Part shown: positions 8,094 to 16,126 of the stretch, in pieces
Layout: each line of letters opens with the position of its first letter
Numbering within the stretch: the stretch's first letter is position 1
NCBI GenBank assembly: GCA_051879015.1
Contig: JBJELF010000083.1
Span: 1 to 50,841, forward strand
Direction of reading: 5' to 3'
Length of the DNA: 50,841 nt
Origin: JBJELF01 sp051879015
Lineage (GTDB): Bacteria; Bacillota; Clostridia; Lachnospirales; Lachnospiraceae
Translations under genes and position numbers: made by a program
Notes under the pieces: model-generated
The model's database searches: none
Told to the model about the DNA's origin: nothing
What the model saw: the letters and a program-made list of their open reading frames with translations, nothing else

Positions 8094-9114
8094 TAAAAAG
8101 AATCGCAGATTCCTCTTAAATGTTGGAATTTTTATTGTGGTTATGCTTCTGACTTTTTGGAGTGTTTTTCGTAAACAAAATTTATCTGAGATAGTGGATG
8201 CCATTCTGTGCATGTCAGTACCATATCTTGCGGCAGCTATTTTCGTAGCAATCTTTTTTGTGGCGGCTGAAGGTTGTATGATTTGCTATCTGCTTAAAGG
8301 GATTGGAGAGAGCACAACACTGCTGCGCTGTATTTCATATTCTTTTATTGGTTTTTTATTTTCAGGAATTACGCCTTCTGCCACGGGTGGTCAGCCCATG
8401 CAGCTGTATTATATGGGAAAGGATGGCAATTCGCTCTCCGCTTCCTCGGTAGTTTTGATGACTGTTGCTGCTATCTACAAATTTGTGTTGGTTCTGATTG
8501 GAATTGGTCTGGTGCTGTTTTGGAATCAACCTTTAAAGGTTTATTTGAAGGGATACTATGGATTGTACTTCCTGGGATTATTTTTAAATACTGCATTGGT
8601 GGTGATTTTGCTTTTGATTATGTTTACGCCAGAAGTAATCAAGACTCTTTTGTATCAAGTAGAGGCACTTTTGGTGCGGCTGCATTTGTGGAAAAAATCA
8701 GATATGAGACGAGATAAAATTGACCGTTTTTTGTGCGGCTATCAAGAGACAGTATGTTTTTTGAGAACTCATAAAAAGATGATTGGAATCACTATCGCAG
8801 GAACTTTTCTGCAGCGATTCAGTGTGTTTGTGTTGACTTATATCATTTATCGTGGACTGGGACGAAACGATTGTGCTATGTTGGATATTGTCTTTGTGCA
8901 GGCTTGTATCTATATTGCTGTGGATATGCTGCCGATTCCTGGAGCGCAAGGAATTACGGAGGCAATGTACAAAGCTGTATTTGCAAGTATTTTTCCGGGG
9001 CAGATGTTGGTGGTTTCCATGTGTATCACAAGGGGAATCAGTTTTTACCTGATGATACTGATGGGACTGGTCATTTTCTGCCTGTACAATAAAAGACGCA
9101 GTGTATTTCAATAA
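8086..9114 (+). CDS. Lysylphosphatidylglycerol synthase-type transmembrane (flippase-like) protein
   Basis: A 342-aa integral membrane protein with about eight hydrophobic helices. It has two conserved signatures of the LPG-synthase transmembrane family: G-I-T-P-S-A-T-G-G-Q-P (about residues 95-105) and L-P-I-P-G-A-Q-G-I-T-E (about 283-293). There is no C-terminal aminoacyl-transferase domain, so it is not a full MprF; such stand-alone proteins are thought to move or help make membrane glycolipids. It overlaps the preceding hydrolase gene by 8 bases, and with the glycosyltransferase upstream forms a likely envelope-glycolipid cluster. Confidence 0.85.
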   Translation: MNNKKNRRFLLNVGIFIVVMLLTFWSVFRKQNLSEIVDAILCMSVPYLAAAIFVAIFFVAAEGCMICYLLKGIGESTTLLRCISYSFIGFLFSGITPSATGGQPMQLYYMGKDGNSLSASSVVLMTVAAIYKFVLVLIGIGLVLFWNQPLKVYLKGYYGLYFLGLFLNTALVVILLLIMFTPEVIKTLLYQVEALLVRLHLWKKSDMRRDKIDRFLCGYQETVCFLRTHKKMIGITIAGTFLQRFSVFVLTYIIYRGLGRNDCAMLDIVFVQACIYIAVDMLPIPGAQGITEAMYKAVFASIFPGQMLVVSMCITRGISFYLMILMGLVIFCLYNKRRSVFQ

Positions 9115-9164
9115 AAAATGATTGCGAATATACGAAGGACGGAGCAGAGTTAATTTGATTTTTT

Positions 9165-9192
9165 AGGCAAGTATCAAAAGTGATACTTGCCT
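9165..9192 (+). terminator. Hairpin terminator after the membrane protein gene
   Basis: Perfect 12-bp stem AGGCAAGTATCA / TGATACTTGCCT with a 4-base loop, followed by GTTTTG on the plus strand. It also separates the convergent M20 gene. Confidence 0.65.
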
Positions 9193-9218
9193 GTTTTGTA
9201 AGTGAAAGTGGTATTTCA

Positions 9219-10466
9219 TTAGTTTAAAGGATGTTCCTGTAAATAACGAATTGCTGCCTGTACATAAACTGCGCTGCCGATAGGAAGGGCATCTTCATCG
9301 AAGCGTACCATAGGGTGATGCTGGGGATAACAGTAACCGTCAGCTGGGGTACCTGCAGCCAGAGCAAGCATGAGGGATGGTACTTTTTGACTGACAAAAG
9401 CAAAGTCTTCTGAGCCGACACCCTTTTGAGGTTTGCTGTTTCCTGCCATAGCATTGAGCTGACCAGCGGTAAAGCAGCCATGCTCTCCTAACATTTCGCG
9501 AAGATATCCTGGAATGCAGGCAGCTAATTCGGGGTTATTGCATAGAGTGGGGCATTCACCCGAGAAACGAACTTCTGCGCTGGTGCGGTAGACGTCGGCA
9601 GTTGCTTTCACAATTTCTTCAAGACGAGTCTTAATATTTGCTCGTACACCCTCATCAAAGGTACGGATGGAGCCACCAAACTCGGCGGTATCGGGAATGA
9701 CATTATTAACAGCACCTGATTTGAAATATCCTACGGTCAGTACGGCTTCATCAGACATGGACAGTTCTCTTGCATGAATTTCCTGTAAAGCAAGTATCAT
9801 GTGAGAGGCGGAGATGATGGGATCAATTCCCTGATGGGGCATGGAGCCGTGGCATCCTTTGCCTTGAACTGTTACATCAAAGAAGTCACAAGCAGCGGCA
9901 CTGATTCCACCGTCGCAGGCTACGACTGTGCCGGAAGGAAATGGCATTCCAGCGGATACATGAATCATGAGAGCGGCATCTACCTTAGGATTTTCCAACA
10001 CACCGGAGCAAATCATGTCATGAGAACCCTGAAAGATTTCTTCAGCGGGTTGAAACATAAGTTTGATCGTGCCGACAATTTCATCTTCGTGGCGCTTAAG
10101 GATGCGAGCTGCTTCCAGCAGCATAGCAGTATGCATATCATGTCCGCATGCGTGCATTTTGCCAGCATATTGAGAAGCAAATTCTACACCAGACTGTTCC
10201 TGTACGGGCAGAGCATCCATGTCTGCTCGAAGGAGGAAAATCTTTCCAGGATGTTTGCCTCCAGCTAATGCCACTACACCTGCTTTGCCGCAGGGAGTTG
10301 GTTCGTAGCCCATTTTAGTGAGCTGTTCGGTTACATAAGAAACGGTCTCTGGGATATCAAAACCGGTGCCAGGATGAGAGTGAAGATAGCGGCGGTCGGA
10401 GATAATCAAATCCTTGTCTTCCAGTGCCTCTGTCAAAAATGGTGAATTTTGATTTGTGATATTCAA
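9219..10466 (-). CDS. M20D-family amidohydrolase (N-acyl amino acid/peptide hydrolase)
   Basis: The 415-aa enzyme shows the M20D metal-binding pattern: L-R-A-D-M-D-A-L-P (about residues 80-88), H-A-C-G-H-D-M-H (about 109-116), the catalytic P-A-E-E (about 140-143) and a C-terminal Q-H-H-P metal ligand (about 387-390). Family members (AbgB, IAA-amino-acid hydrolase, N-acetyldiaminopimelate deacetylase relatives) remove acyl groups from amino acids or small peptides in the cytoplasm. It starts with ATG with AAAAGGAGG-like bases upstream and stands alone on its strand. Exact substrate cannot be read from the sequence. Confidence 0.9.
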   Translation of the reverse strand: MNITNQNSPFLTEALEDKDLIISDRRYLHSHPGTGFDIPETVSYVTEQLTKMGYEPTPCGKAGVVALAGGKHPGKIFLLRADMDALPVQEQSGVEFASQYAGKMHACGHDMHTAMLLEAARILKRHEDEIVGTIKLMFQPAEEIFQGSHDMICSGVLENPKVDAALMIHVSAGMPFPSGTVVACDGGISAAACDFFDVTVQGKGCHGSMPHQGIDPIISASHMILALQEIHARELSMSDEAVLTVGYFKSGAVNNVIPDTAEFGGSIRTFDEGVRANIKTRLEEIVKATADVYRTSAEVRFSGECPTLCNNPELAACIPGYLREMLGEHGCFTAGQLNAMAGNSKPQKGVGSEDFAFVSQKVPSLMLALAAGTPADGYCYPQHHPMVRFDEDALPIGSAVYVQAAIRYLQEHPLN

Positions 10467-10527
10467 CGTATATACCTCCTTTTCAAAATATAGTTAAAGA
10501 AATCGTTTCAGCAATAGTTGTTCAGTA

Positions 10528-10567
10528 GATATTAAGAGGTCAAAATACCTTTTGACTCTGGTATCAT
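10528..10567 (+). repeat. MITE-like repeat, copy B (40-base solo module)
   Basis: Contains GTCAAAA-TACC-TTTTGAC and ends TTTTGACTCTGGTATCAT. It corresponds to just the left module of the long element, in the opposite sense to copy D (16056-16095). It lies upstream of the M20 gene start. Confidence 0.75.
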
Positions 10568-10630
10568 TTTATCACAAAATAATAAAAAAGGATAGGGGGC
10601 AGTTTACCGTGATTCAAACCATCAATGTAC

Positions 10631-10659
10631 TTGGAAATTTGCAGACTTTCGTTTATAAT
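10631..10659 (+). promoter_or_regulatory. Promoter of the Ter-type cluster
   Basis: TTGGAA (10631-10636), 17 bases, TATAAT (10654-10659). It predicts a leader of about 80 bases before the PRTase-TRSP gene. Confidence 0.6.
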
Positions 10660-10746
10660 ACAGTTGAATGGCCGACAGGACAAATAGAATTGTGGTATGA
10701 CCTATGAAAGAATATGGAGGAGAGGCGGTGTAAATAATCAGGGCTC

Positions 10747-11946
10747 ATGAATAATACAAAATCTCAATTAATAAAAATTGCAAAGCGAGAGAATAACAAT
10801 AAGCGAAATTATCTAGTTGTCAATCCACTGCAGGGAAAACATATGCCCGTCAGTCCGAGCCAGTCTTTGAATTTATTTCATAAATTAGCAAATTTGCTTA
10901 GAGATAGCTATCAAAAACAATCTGTTTCTGAAGCGATGGAAAGCATTGTGGGACGGGTGCTCTGTGTTGGATTTGCGGAGACTGCAACTGCCATTGGTGC
11001 AGCGGTGGCAATTGATTTGGGAGCAAAGTATATTCAAACTACGAGAGAGAGCCTAAACGATGTAGAATATCTGTATTTTACCGAGGCTCATAGCCATGCA
11101 ACGGAGCAAAAACTGGTAAAAGCCGATATCGATACCTGCGTGATTGAGCAAGTGAATCATATTATTTTTGTAGAAGATGAGATAACTACGGGAAATACAA
11201 TTTTAAATCTTGTGGATGCTTTGGAAGCGTTATATCCAAGGCAGTTTCGATTTTCTGTGGCATCGCTTTTAAATGGAATGGATGAAGCATCAACGAAAAG
11301 ATTTGACAAGCGAGATATTGCATTATATTATTTAGTGAAAACAAATCATAATGAGTATTCTTCCATTGCGGCGCAGTATGAGGCGGATGGTATCTATCAT
11401 TTGGCAAAACAGAATGAACACGAAGTTAATCTTAATCTTTCTAGGCTGGAGATGTTTGGTTGGAAAAATACACGTCGCTTGGTGGAGGCGACAGAATATG
11501 AAAGAACTTGTGGACTTCTTTGGAAGCAGGTATTGGAATCGGTAGATTTTACAGAGATAGAGAAGGTACTGGTGCTTGGTACAGAAGAATTTATGTATCC
11601 TGCTCTCTATGTGGGAAGCCAGATAGAAAAATTAGGTAAAAAACGAAACCAATGTTTACAAGAATTAGAGCGAACAAAAAAAATGGAAGTAAAATGTCAT
11701 GCGACTACAAGAAGTCCGATTGTTGTGAGCAAAGCGAAAGATTATCCGCTCCATGAACGCTATGAACTTCGCAGTATGTATGACAGTGAGCGAAAAATTT
11801 TTGTATATGATATTGGGGTCTATGATATGGTATTGGTTTTAACGGATGCATGGCAGGGGCAAATTGTGGGAGAGAATACCTTAATTCATGCGTTAAGGGA
11901 GGCTGGCAATCAGAATATGTTCTTGATAAGGTGGTGTGAAGGATAA
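10747..11946 (+). CDS. Phosphoribosyltransferase-TRSP protein of Ter biosynthetic cluster
   Basis: The 399-aa protein has an N-terminal orotate-PRTase-like domain with a PRPP-binding loop, F-V-E-D-E-I-T-T-G-N-T (about residues 140-150), and a C-terminal domain ending in a motif-rich segment (R-S-P-I-V, then Y-E-L-R-S-M-Y-D, about residues 320-345) that matches the TRSP domain fused to PRTases in tellurite-resistance clusters. Such proteins are proposed to help build a nucleoside-like compound; this is a genomic prediction in the literature, not demonstrated. The ATG has only a poor ribosome site; a stronger GGAGGAGAGG lies about 25 bases upstream. The StiP gene follows after five bases. Confidence 0.8.
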   Translation: MNNTKSQLIKIAKRENNNKRNYLVVNPLQGKHMPVSPSQSLNLFHKLANLLRDSYQKQSVSEAMESIVGRVLCVGFAETATAIGAAVAIDLGAKYIQTTRESLNDVEYLYFTEAHSHATEQKLVKADIDTCVIEQVNHIIFVEDEITTGNTILNLVDALEALYPRQFRFSVASLLNGMDEASTKRFDKRDIALYYLVKTNHNEYSSIAAQYEADGIYHLAKQNEHEVNLNLSRLEMFGWKNTRRLVEATEYERTCGLLWKQVLESVDFTEIEKVLVLGTEEFMYPALYVGSQIEKLGKKRNQCLQELERTKKMEVKCHATTRSPIVVSKAKDYPLHERYELRSMYDSERKIFVYDIGVYDMVLVLTDAWQGQIVGENTLIHALREAGNQNMFLIRWCEG

Positions 11947-11951
11947 CTGGA

Positions 11952-13148
11952 ATGGGAAAAGACAATCATTTACGAATGGTAAAGCTGGAAAAGAGCAGAA
12001 ATAATCGGGAAAACGGAAATGCTGTGTCTTATATGAGAAGTTCATATAAGGATGAAGATGTGATTATCTTGCTGAAAGATATTACAGGTCTGGTGGAACC
12101 TCAGTCTACGCAGGAGCGGGAACGATTCATCCAGGCAGGGCGGCATTACTGCGAGATGCTGCCGATTGAGTATGTACCGACAGAAACATATATGCAAATT
12201 TATCAGGAAGCATTGCAGATGTATGCTAAACCAACCGCTCTTGCTGTAAGAACGCTGGCAGAGAAAATTTTAAAGATACGTGGAAATCAAGTAGTCTTAG
12301 TATCATTGGCAAGAGCAGGGATTCCTATTGGAATTTTGTTGAGACGGTTTATTCGACAAAATTATCATTTTGATGTGCCCCATTATTCTATCTCAATTAT
12401 TCGTGGGCGGGGGATTGATGAGAATGCTATGAAATTTTTGCTCACTCGATACCAGCCTCAGCAGTTGCTATTTGTAGATGGATGGATTGGAAAAGGTGCG
12501 ATTTTGAAGGAATTGCAGCAAGATATTGGAGTCTATCAAGGTGTATCGGATGAACTTGCCGTCTTGGCGGACCCAGCTAATGTAACCGAGCTTTGTGGAA
12601 CCCACGAAGATATTTTAATTCCCAGTTCCTGTCTAAACAGCACAGTATCTGGCTTGATAAGCCGAACTTTTCTGAGAAATGATATTATTGGAAAAAATGA
12701 TTTTCATGGAGCTGTTTACTATGAAAAATTAGAGTCTGTTGATGTATCTTATTCTTTTATTGAGGCAATTGAAGTATATTTTAATGAAGAAATTACAGTA
12801 AAAAGTTCCTCAAATGTCATAACACAGTGTATCGCAGAGAGACAGACAGAGACTTTTGGTTTAGAGAAAGGAGAACAGATTCTAGGTTCAGGATGGAAGG
12901 AAGTGATGCAGATTAGTCGAGATTTTGGAGTGGAAAACATTAACTTTATTAAACCAGGAATCGGAGAAACGACAAGAGTACTTTTGCGGCGGGTGCCTTG
13001 GAAGGTGTTGATTGACAGAGATTTTTTAAAAAGTCCAGAGCTTCGTCCTATTTTACGTTTGGCACAGGAAAAAAATGTGCCAATTGAAATATACCCCTTG
13101 TACCATTATAAATGTTGCGGTATTATCAAGAAAATGGCAGATTTATGA
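11952..13148 (+). CDS. PRTase-PELOTA protein (StiP-like) of Ter biosynthetic cluster
   Basis: This 398-aa product is annotated in relatives as 'cysteine protease StiP', but what can be seen is a PRTase-like domain with the variant PRPP loop F-V-D-G-W-I-G-K-G-A-I (about residues 174-184) and a C-terminal Pelota/L7Ae-like RNA-binding domain (about 330-395, V-P-I-E-I-Y-P-L-Y-H-Y-K-C-C-G). It probably acts with the preceding PRTase-TRSP protein. The real start could be a later Met near residue 28, where family similarity begins. Repeat copy C follows six bases after the stop. Confidence 0.8.
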   Translation: MGKDNHLRMVKLEKSRNNRENGNAVSYMRSSYKDEDVIILLKDITGLVEPQSTQERERFIQAGRHYCEMLPIEYVPTETYMQIYQEALQMYAKPTALAVRTLAEKILKIRGNQVVLVSLARAGIPIGILLRRFIRQNYHFDVPHYSISIIRGRGIDENAMKFLLTRYQPQQLLFVDGWIGKGAILKELQQDIGVYQGVSDELAVLADPANVTELCGTHEDILIPSSCLNSTVSGLISRTFLRNDIIGKNDFHGAVYYEKLESVDVSYSFIEAIEVYFNEEITVKSSSNVITQCIAERQTETFGLEKGEQILGSGWKEVMQISRDFGVENINFIKPGIGETTRVLLRRVPWKVLIDRDFLKSPELRPILRLAQEKNVPIEIYPLYHYKCCGIIKKMADL

Positions 13149-13153
13149 TAATA

Positions 13154-13207
13154 GGATACCAGAGTCAAAAGGTCATACCTTTCATGCTTGCATGAAAAGG
13201 TACGACC
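13154..13207 (-). repeat. MITE-like repeat, copy C (truncated)
   Basis: Contains the terminal repeat GGATACCAGAGTCAAAA followed by the GGTCATACCTTTCATGC palindrome and its partner; the other terminal repeat is missing. It begins six bases after the StiP stop codon and would form a 3' hairpin in that transcript. Confidence 0.8.
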
Positions 13208-13245
13208 GGAGGAATCAGTAGGAAAACAAATGAGGAGACTACAAC

Positions 13246-13280
13246 AAAAAAATGCTCCCGCACTTTCGCAAGTGGGGAGC
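13246..13280 (-). terminator. Rho-independent terminator of the HpcH/HpaI-like gene
   Basis: On the minus strand: GCTCCC + CACTT stem with TTGCGA-type loop and GGGAGC arm, followed by a run of seven T. It starts four bases after the gene's stop codon. Confidence 0.85.
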
Positions 13281-13283
13281 GAT

Positions 13284-14246
13284 TTAAACTTTTATACCAA
13301 AGATTTGTGCCTGAAATTGTATTTGCCGAGCCCAATTCCAATGAGTCTTGTACTCATTCATGCGGACATGGTCTGCACTGGCAGTGACAAGTCTATTATC
13401 TTCACTGTTCCAGTTTAAAATTGCCTTTGCATCAGCGAAATCTTGTGCAGATACCTGATAAGCTTGATTGACAATAGAAATTTGTTTGGGATGAATAACT
13501 GTTTTTCCTATAAATCCAGCCAGTTTGTCTTCTATAATTTCTTGCTTGAGTCCTGTCTCCCATCCATTTCCAGAGAAATATTCCCAGACTGGACCTGATA
13601 TGACATAATCCATGCCATAGACAGTGATAATATCCGAAAATAAATTAGCAATAGGGCGAATTTGATGAATGGATTCATTGACATGTCTGCGATAGCCGAA
13701 TAGATGACATAAGTCATTTCCTCCGATTCGGATGTTTAGGACAAGTTCTTCCGAACTGTCTAATTTTTCTTTCAGCAGATAAAGAATTTCACTGCGAGTT
13801 CTCAAATCAATCATGGAAGCGCTTTCATAAATTGGCATGATATAAATGGGTTTAGAGCTTATTCCATTAATGCATTGGATGGCGTAGAGGTAGGCATCAG
13901 CTACATCTAAAGAAAATTTTGGAACAATAAATCCAGAAATCAAACTTTGGTAGGGTTTTAGTTGCTGATACAATTTCAGCATTTGTTCGGCGGAGCGCAC
14001 ACGCACGAATAGTTTGGGCAGATAAAACTGCTTCTTTTCCAGTGTTCCATTAATTTTTTTGATGGTATAGAGCAATATTTGTTCGGCTTGTGTTACACAA
14101 TTGTCGGCAATGGTATCCTCCAGGCATAGGGCAAGGGAGTAGGGAATGTCGAATTTCTGTTGAATGATGGATTCGGCAATAGTAGTGTTATTGGCGGGGC
14201 AGTATAACAGAGCGCCCACACTATAATAAAGGGATGAAAGTTTCAT
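13284..14246 (-). CDS. HpcH/HpaI aldolase/citrate-lyase family protein of Ter cluster
   Basis: The 320-aa protein resembles the citrate-lyase beta/HpcH TIM-barrel family: L-C-L-E-D-T-I (about residues 40-46) carries the metal-site Glu-Asp, R-V-R-S (about 82-85) a conserved Arg, and I-G-G-N-D-L with V-I-H-P-K-Q (about 255) near the end. The same family occurs in Ter-type biosynthetic clusters, where it is suggested to cleave or form a C-C bond in the product. It lies on the opposite strand inside the cluster, between StiP and HAD, and is transcribed divergently from the HAD gene. ATG start with GAAAGGA. Confidence 0.75.
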   Translation of the reverse strand: MKLSSLYYSVGALLYCPANNTTIAESIIQQKFDIPYSLALCLEDTIADNCVTQAEQILLYTIKKINGTLEKKQFYLPKLFVRVRSAEQMLKLYQQLKPYQSLISGFIVPKFSLDVADAYLYAIQCINGISSKPIYIMPIYESASMIDLRTRSEILYLLKEKLDSSEELVLNIRIGGNDLCHLFGYRRHVNESIHQIRPIANLFSDIITVYGMDYVISGPVWEYFSGNGWETGLKQEIIEDKLAGFIGKTVIHPKQISIVNQAYQVSAQDFADAKAILNWNSEDNRLVTASADHVRMNEYKTHWNWARQIQFQAQIFGIKV

Positions 14247-14412
14247 AGAAAAATCCTTTCGTTTGTTGTAGGCGGAAACTCATCTGTGCCATTTGGGTAT
14301 TGGGTGACAGTGAGTAGTTGACAAAGGCTCTTAATGATAAGATGGTATATCATGCGTTGGGGTCAAAAAAGTTGTTATGATAAATTTTACATAAGCCAAA
14401 GGAGGTGTCAAG

Positions 14413-15161
14413 ATGATTGTATTACATTGTGATTTAGATAATACCGTTATTTTTTCCAATAAACATGATATTGGAAAAAATAACGAAATGTGGAATGGTA
14501 TCAGGGCAGACAAGTTTCTTTTATTACTCCAAAAACTTATGAATATCTACTGTCTTTGGAGAAAAAAGTATTGATTGTGCTCACTACAACACGCACTTTG
14601 GAACAATACCAACGGATTGACCTGGAGATTAGCAGACTGCCCTACGCTCTCATTTGCAATGGTGGTGTGCTGTTGGTCGATGGAAAAGAAGATGAGGCCT
14701 GGTATCGGCAGTCACAGCTGCTCATTGAAGAAAGTATGGAGATATTAGAGTGGGCTAGAGTGTTGTTGGAAAAAGAAAAAAGGCGTTGTTTTGAGCTTCG
14801 CTTGATTCGGAAATTATTTTTATTTACTAAATGTAATGAGCCAGCGTCAGTGGCAGAAGATTTAAAGAAACAATTGGACCTTCAGCAGGTAGATGTGTTT
14901 CTTAATGGAATAAAAGTTTATGTAGTGCCCAAGAAACTTCATAAAGGTATGGCAGTTCGACGTTTTCGGAAATATATATCACCGGATTTTGTTTTTGCAG
15001 TAGGAGATAGTTTATTTGATGTGCCGATGCTTGAGGAAGCAGATTGTGGCTTGGCACCAGAAAAATTGAGGAAAGCATTGTCTTCGTCAGACAAAATTAT
15101 TTATTTTCCGGAGAACCGGGTCTTTTCTGAGGAGTGGATGGCGTATCTGTTAGCTGAGTAA
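14413..15161 (+). pseudogene. HAD-family hydrolase of Ter cluster, interrupted by a frameshift
   Basis: Translation from ATG 14413, which has a strong AAAGGAGGTG site, gives M-I-V-L-H-C-D-L-D-N-T, the HAD nucleophile motif, but this frame ends after 53 codons. The rest of the enzyme (V-L-T-T-T-R-T motif II, a conserved Lys, and F-A-V-G-D-S-L-F-D-V-P-M-L motif IV) is in the next frame, 14490-15161, which begins with a GTG lacking a ribosome site. One missing base in the GAAA at 14485-14488 would join them. The break lies just after a perfect inverted repeat (14446-14484). Either a true inactivating mutation or a sequencing error; the downstream piece alone lacks the catalytic Asp. Confidence 0.8.
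14446..14484. repeat. Perfect 16-bp inverted repeat inside the HAD gene
   Basis: GTTATTTTTTCCAATA, a 7-base loop (14462-14468), then its exact reverse complement. It lies in coding sequence directly before the frameshift. Confidence 0.95.
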
Positions 15162-15197
15162 TAAAAAATATAAGATAAAATAAAGAAAGGATGAGAT

Positions 15198-16037
15198 ATG
15201 GCTTTAAAAATTGAAATGGTAACGCAGGGGGCTGTCAATCAAGACTCTCTTGAATCATTGAATCAAGTCAGAGTGGAGAGTGCAAAATCTATGCAAACGA
15301 TTCTCTCCCTCAATGATAGAAAAAACAATGGGCAGGTGAGTCATAACAGTAAATCAAGGTCACAGGTGGATTTTCCATCCAGTTCATCGGAGGATATTGC
15401 GCAGAGAAATCGTAATTCTGTGCCAATACAGGTACAGTCTGCGCAGACAATACAGGTGCAGTCCCCTGTTAAACAAAAAATTCCAACCTTGATGAACAAA
15501 ATCCACAAAGGTCAGAAAGTGACGCTTGGTACCGACGGACAAATTCATTCACTTAAAGCCTGTTTTGGCTGGAATACTACAAATTTACAATGTGATGTGG
15601 ATGTGTCTGCCTTTTTATTGGGTGGTGATGGTAAGGTGTTGGGGGATGCATGGTTTGTCTTTTATGGTCAGACGGAAAGCCCGGAAGAGAGCACTCGTTT
15701 TTGTGTGGAGTCAGCTCAGGACCGTGAGAGCATACAAATTAATTTTCAAAAGCTGCATCCAAATGTAAAGAAAATTGTATTTGTGCTGACAATCAATGAG
15801 GCCTTTGAGAAAAGACTTCATTTTGGTATGATGTCCGATGCTTACATACGAATTTTGGATGAGCGAGGGGAAGAAATTGTCAGCTTTTTGATGTCTGATT
15901 ATTATTCCAATGTTATTTCTATGATGATTGGGGAGATTTATCAGTACAATGGAAGCTGGAAATTCAGTGCTGTTGGCAATGGTGTAGCGAAAGATTTAGC
16001 AGGACTTTGCCAGATGTACGGCGTGCAGCTGATATAA
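15198..16037 (+). CDS. TerD-domain stress protein with N-terminal extension
   Basis: The C-terminal 185 residues of this 279-aa protein are a TerD/CABP domain: K-G-Q-K-V-T-L near residue 103, C-F-G-W-N-T-T then C-D-V-D-V-S-A-F-L-L (about 120-140) with acidic calcium-binding positions, and A-Y-I-R-I-L-D (about 212-218). Family members bind Ca2+ and act in tellurite, oxidative and phage stress. The first 95 residues are a low-complexity Ser/Gln-rich region with the repeat I-Q-V-Q-S, absent from minimal TerD proteins. It follows the broken HAD gene by 36 bases and has an AAAGGA site. Confidence 0.88.
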   Translation: MALKIEMVTQGAVNQDSLESLNQVRVESAKSMQTILSLNDRKNNGQVSHNSKSRSQVDFPSSSSEDIAQRNRNSVPIQVQSAQTIQVQSPVKQKIPTLMNKIHKGQKVTLGTDGQIHSLKACFGWNTTNLQCDVDVSAFLLGGDGKVLGDAWFVFYGQTESPEESTRFCVESAQDRESIQINFQKLHPNVKKIVFVLTINEAFEKRLHFGMMSDAYIRILDERGEEIVSFLMSDYYSNVISMMIGEIYQYNGSWKFSAVGNGVAKDLAGLCQMYGVQLI

Positions 16038-16055
16038 GAATAATTAGTCTATATT

Positions 16056-16095
16056 ATGATACCAGGGTCAAAATACCTTTTGACCCAAACATCAT
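16056..16095 (-). repeat. MITE-like repeat, copy D (40-base solo module)
   Basis: Complete minimal palindrome: ATGATACCAGGGTCAAAA, TACC, TTTTGACCCAAACATCAT. It matches the reverse complement of the left 40 bases of the long copy H. It separates terD from the AIM24 gene. Confidence 0.85.
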
Positions 16096-16126
16096 ATTAT
16101 AAGAAAGGTCGATTGGAGGAAAGGAT

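Noticed and set aside
13188..13418. Possible small plus-strand gene
   Set aside because: It overlaps repeat copy C, a terminator and the end of the HpcH/HpaI-like gene; no ribosome site and no family resemblance.
14333..14390. Tenth copy of the palindromic repeat upstream of the HAD gene
   Set aside because: ATCAT and GGGGTCAAAA occur there but without the paired arm or inner palindrome; resemblance too weak.
14473..14484. Programmed -1 frameshift at A-AAA-AAT in the HAD gene
   Set aside because: Slipping back one base there makes the next codon TAA, so it would end translation; the needed shift lies further on in GAAA, which is not slippery.
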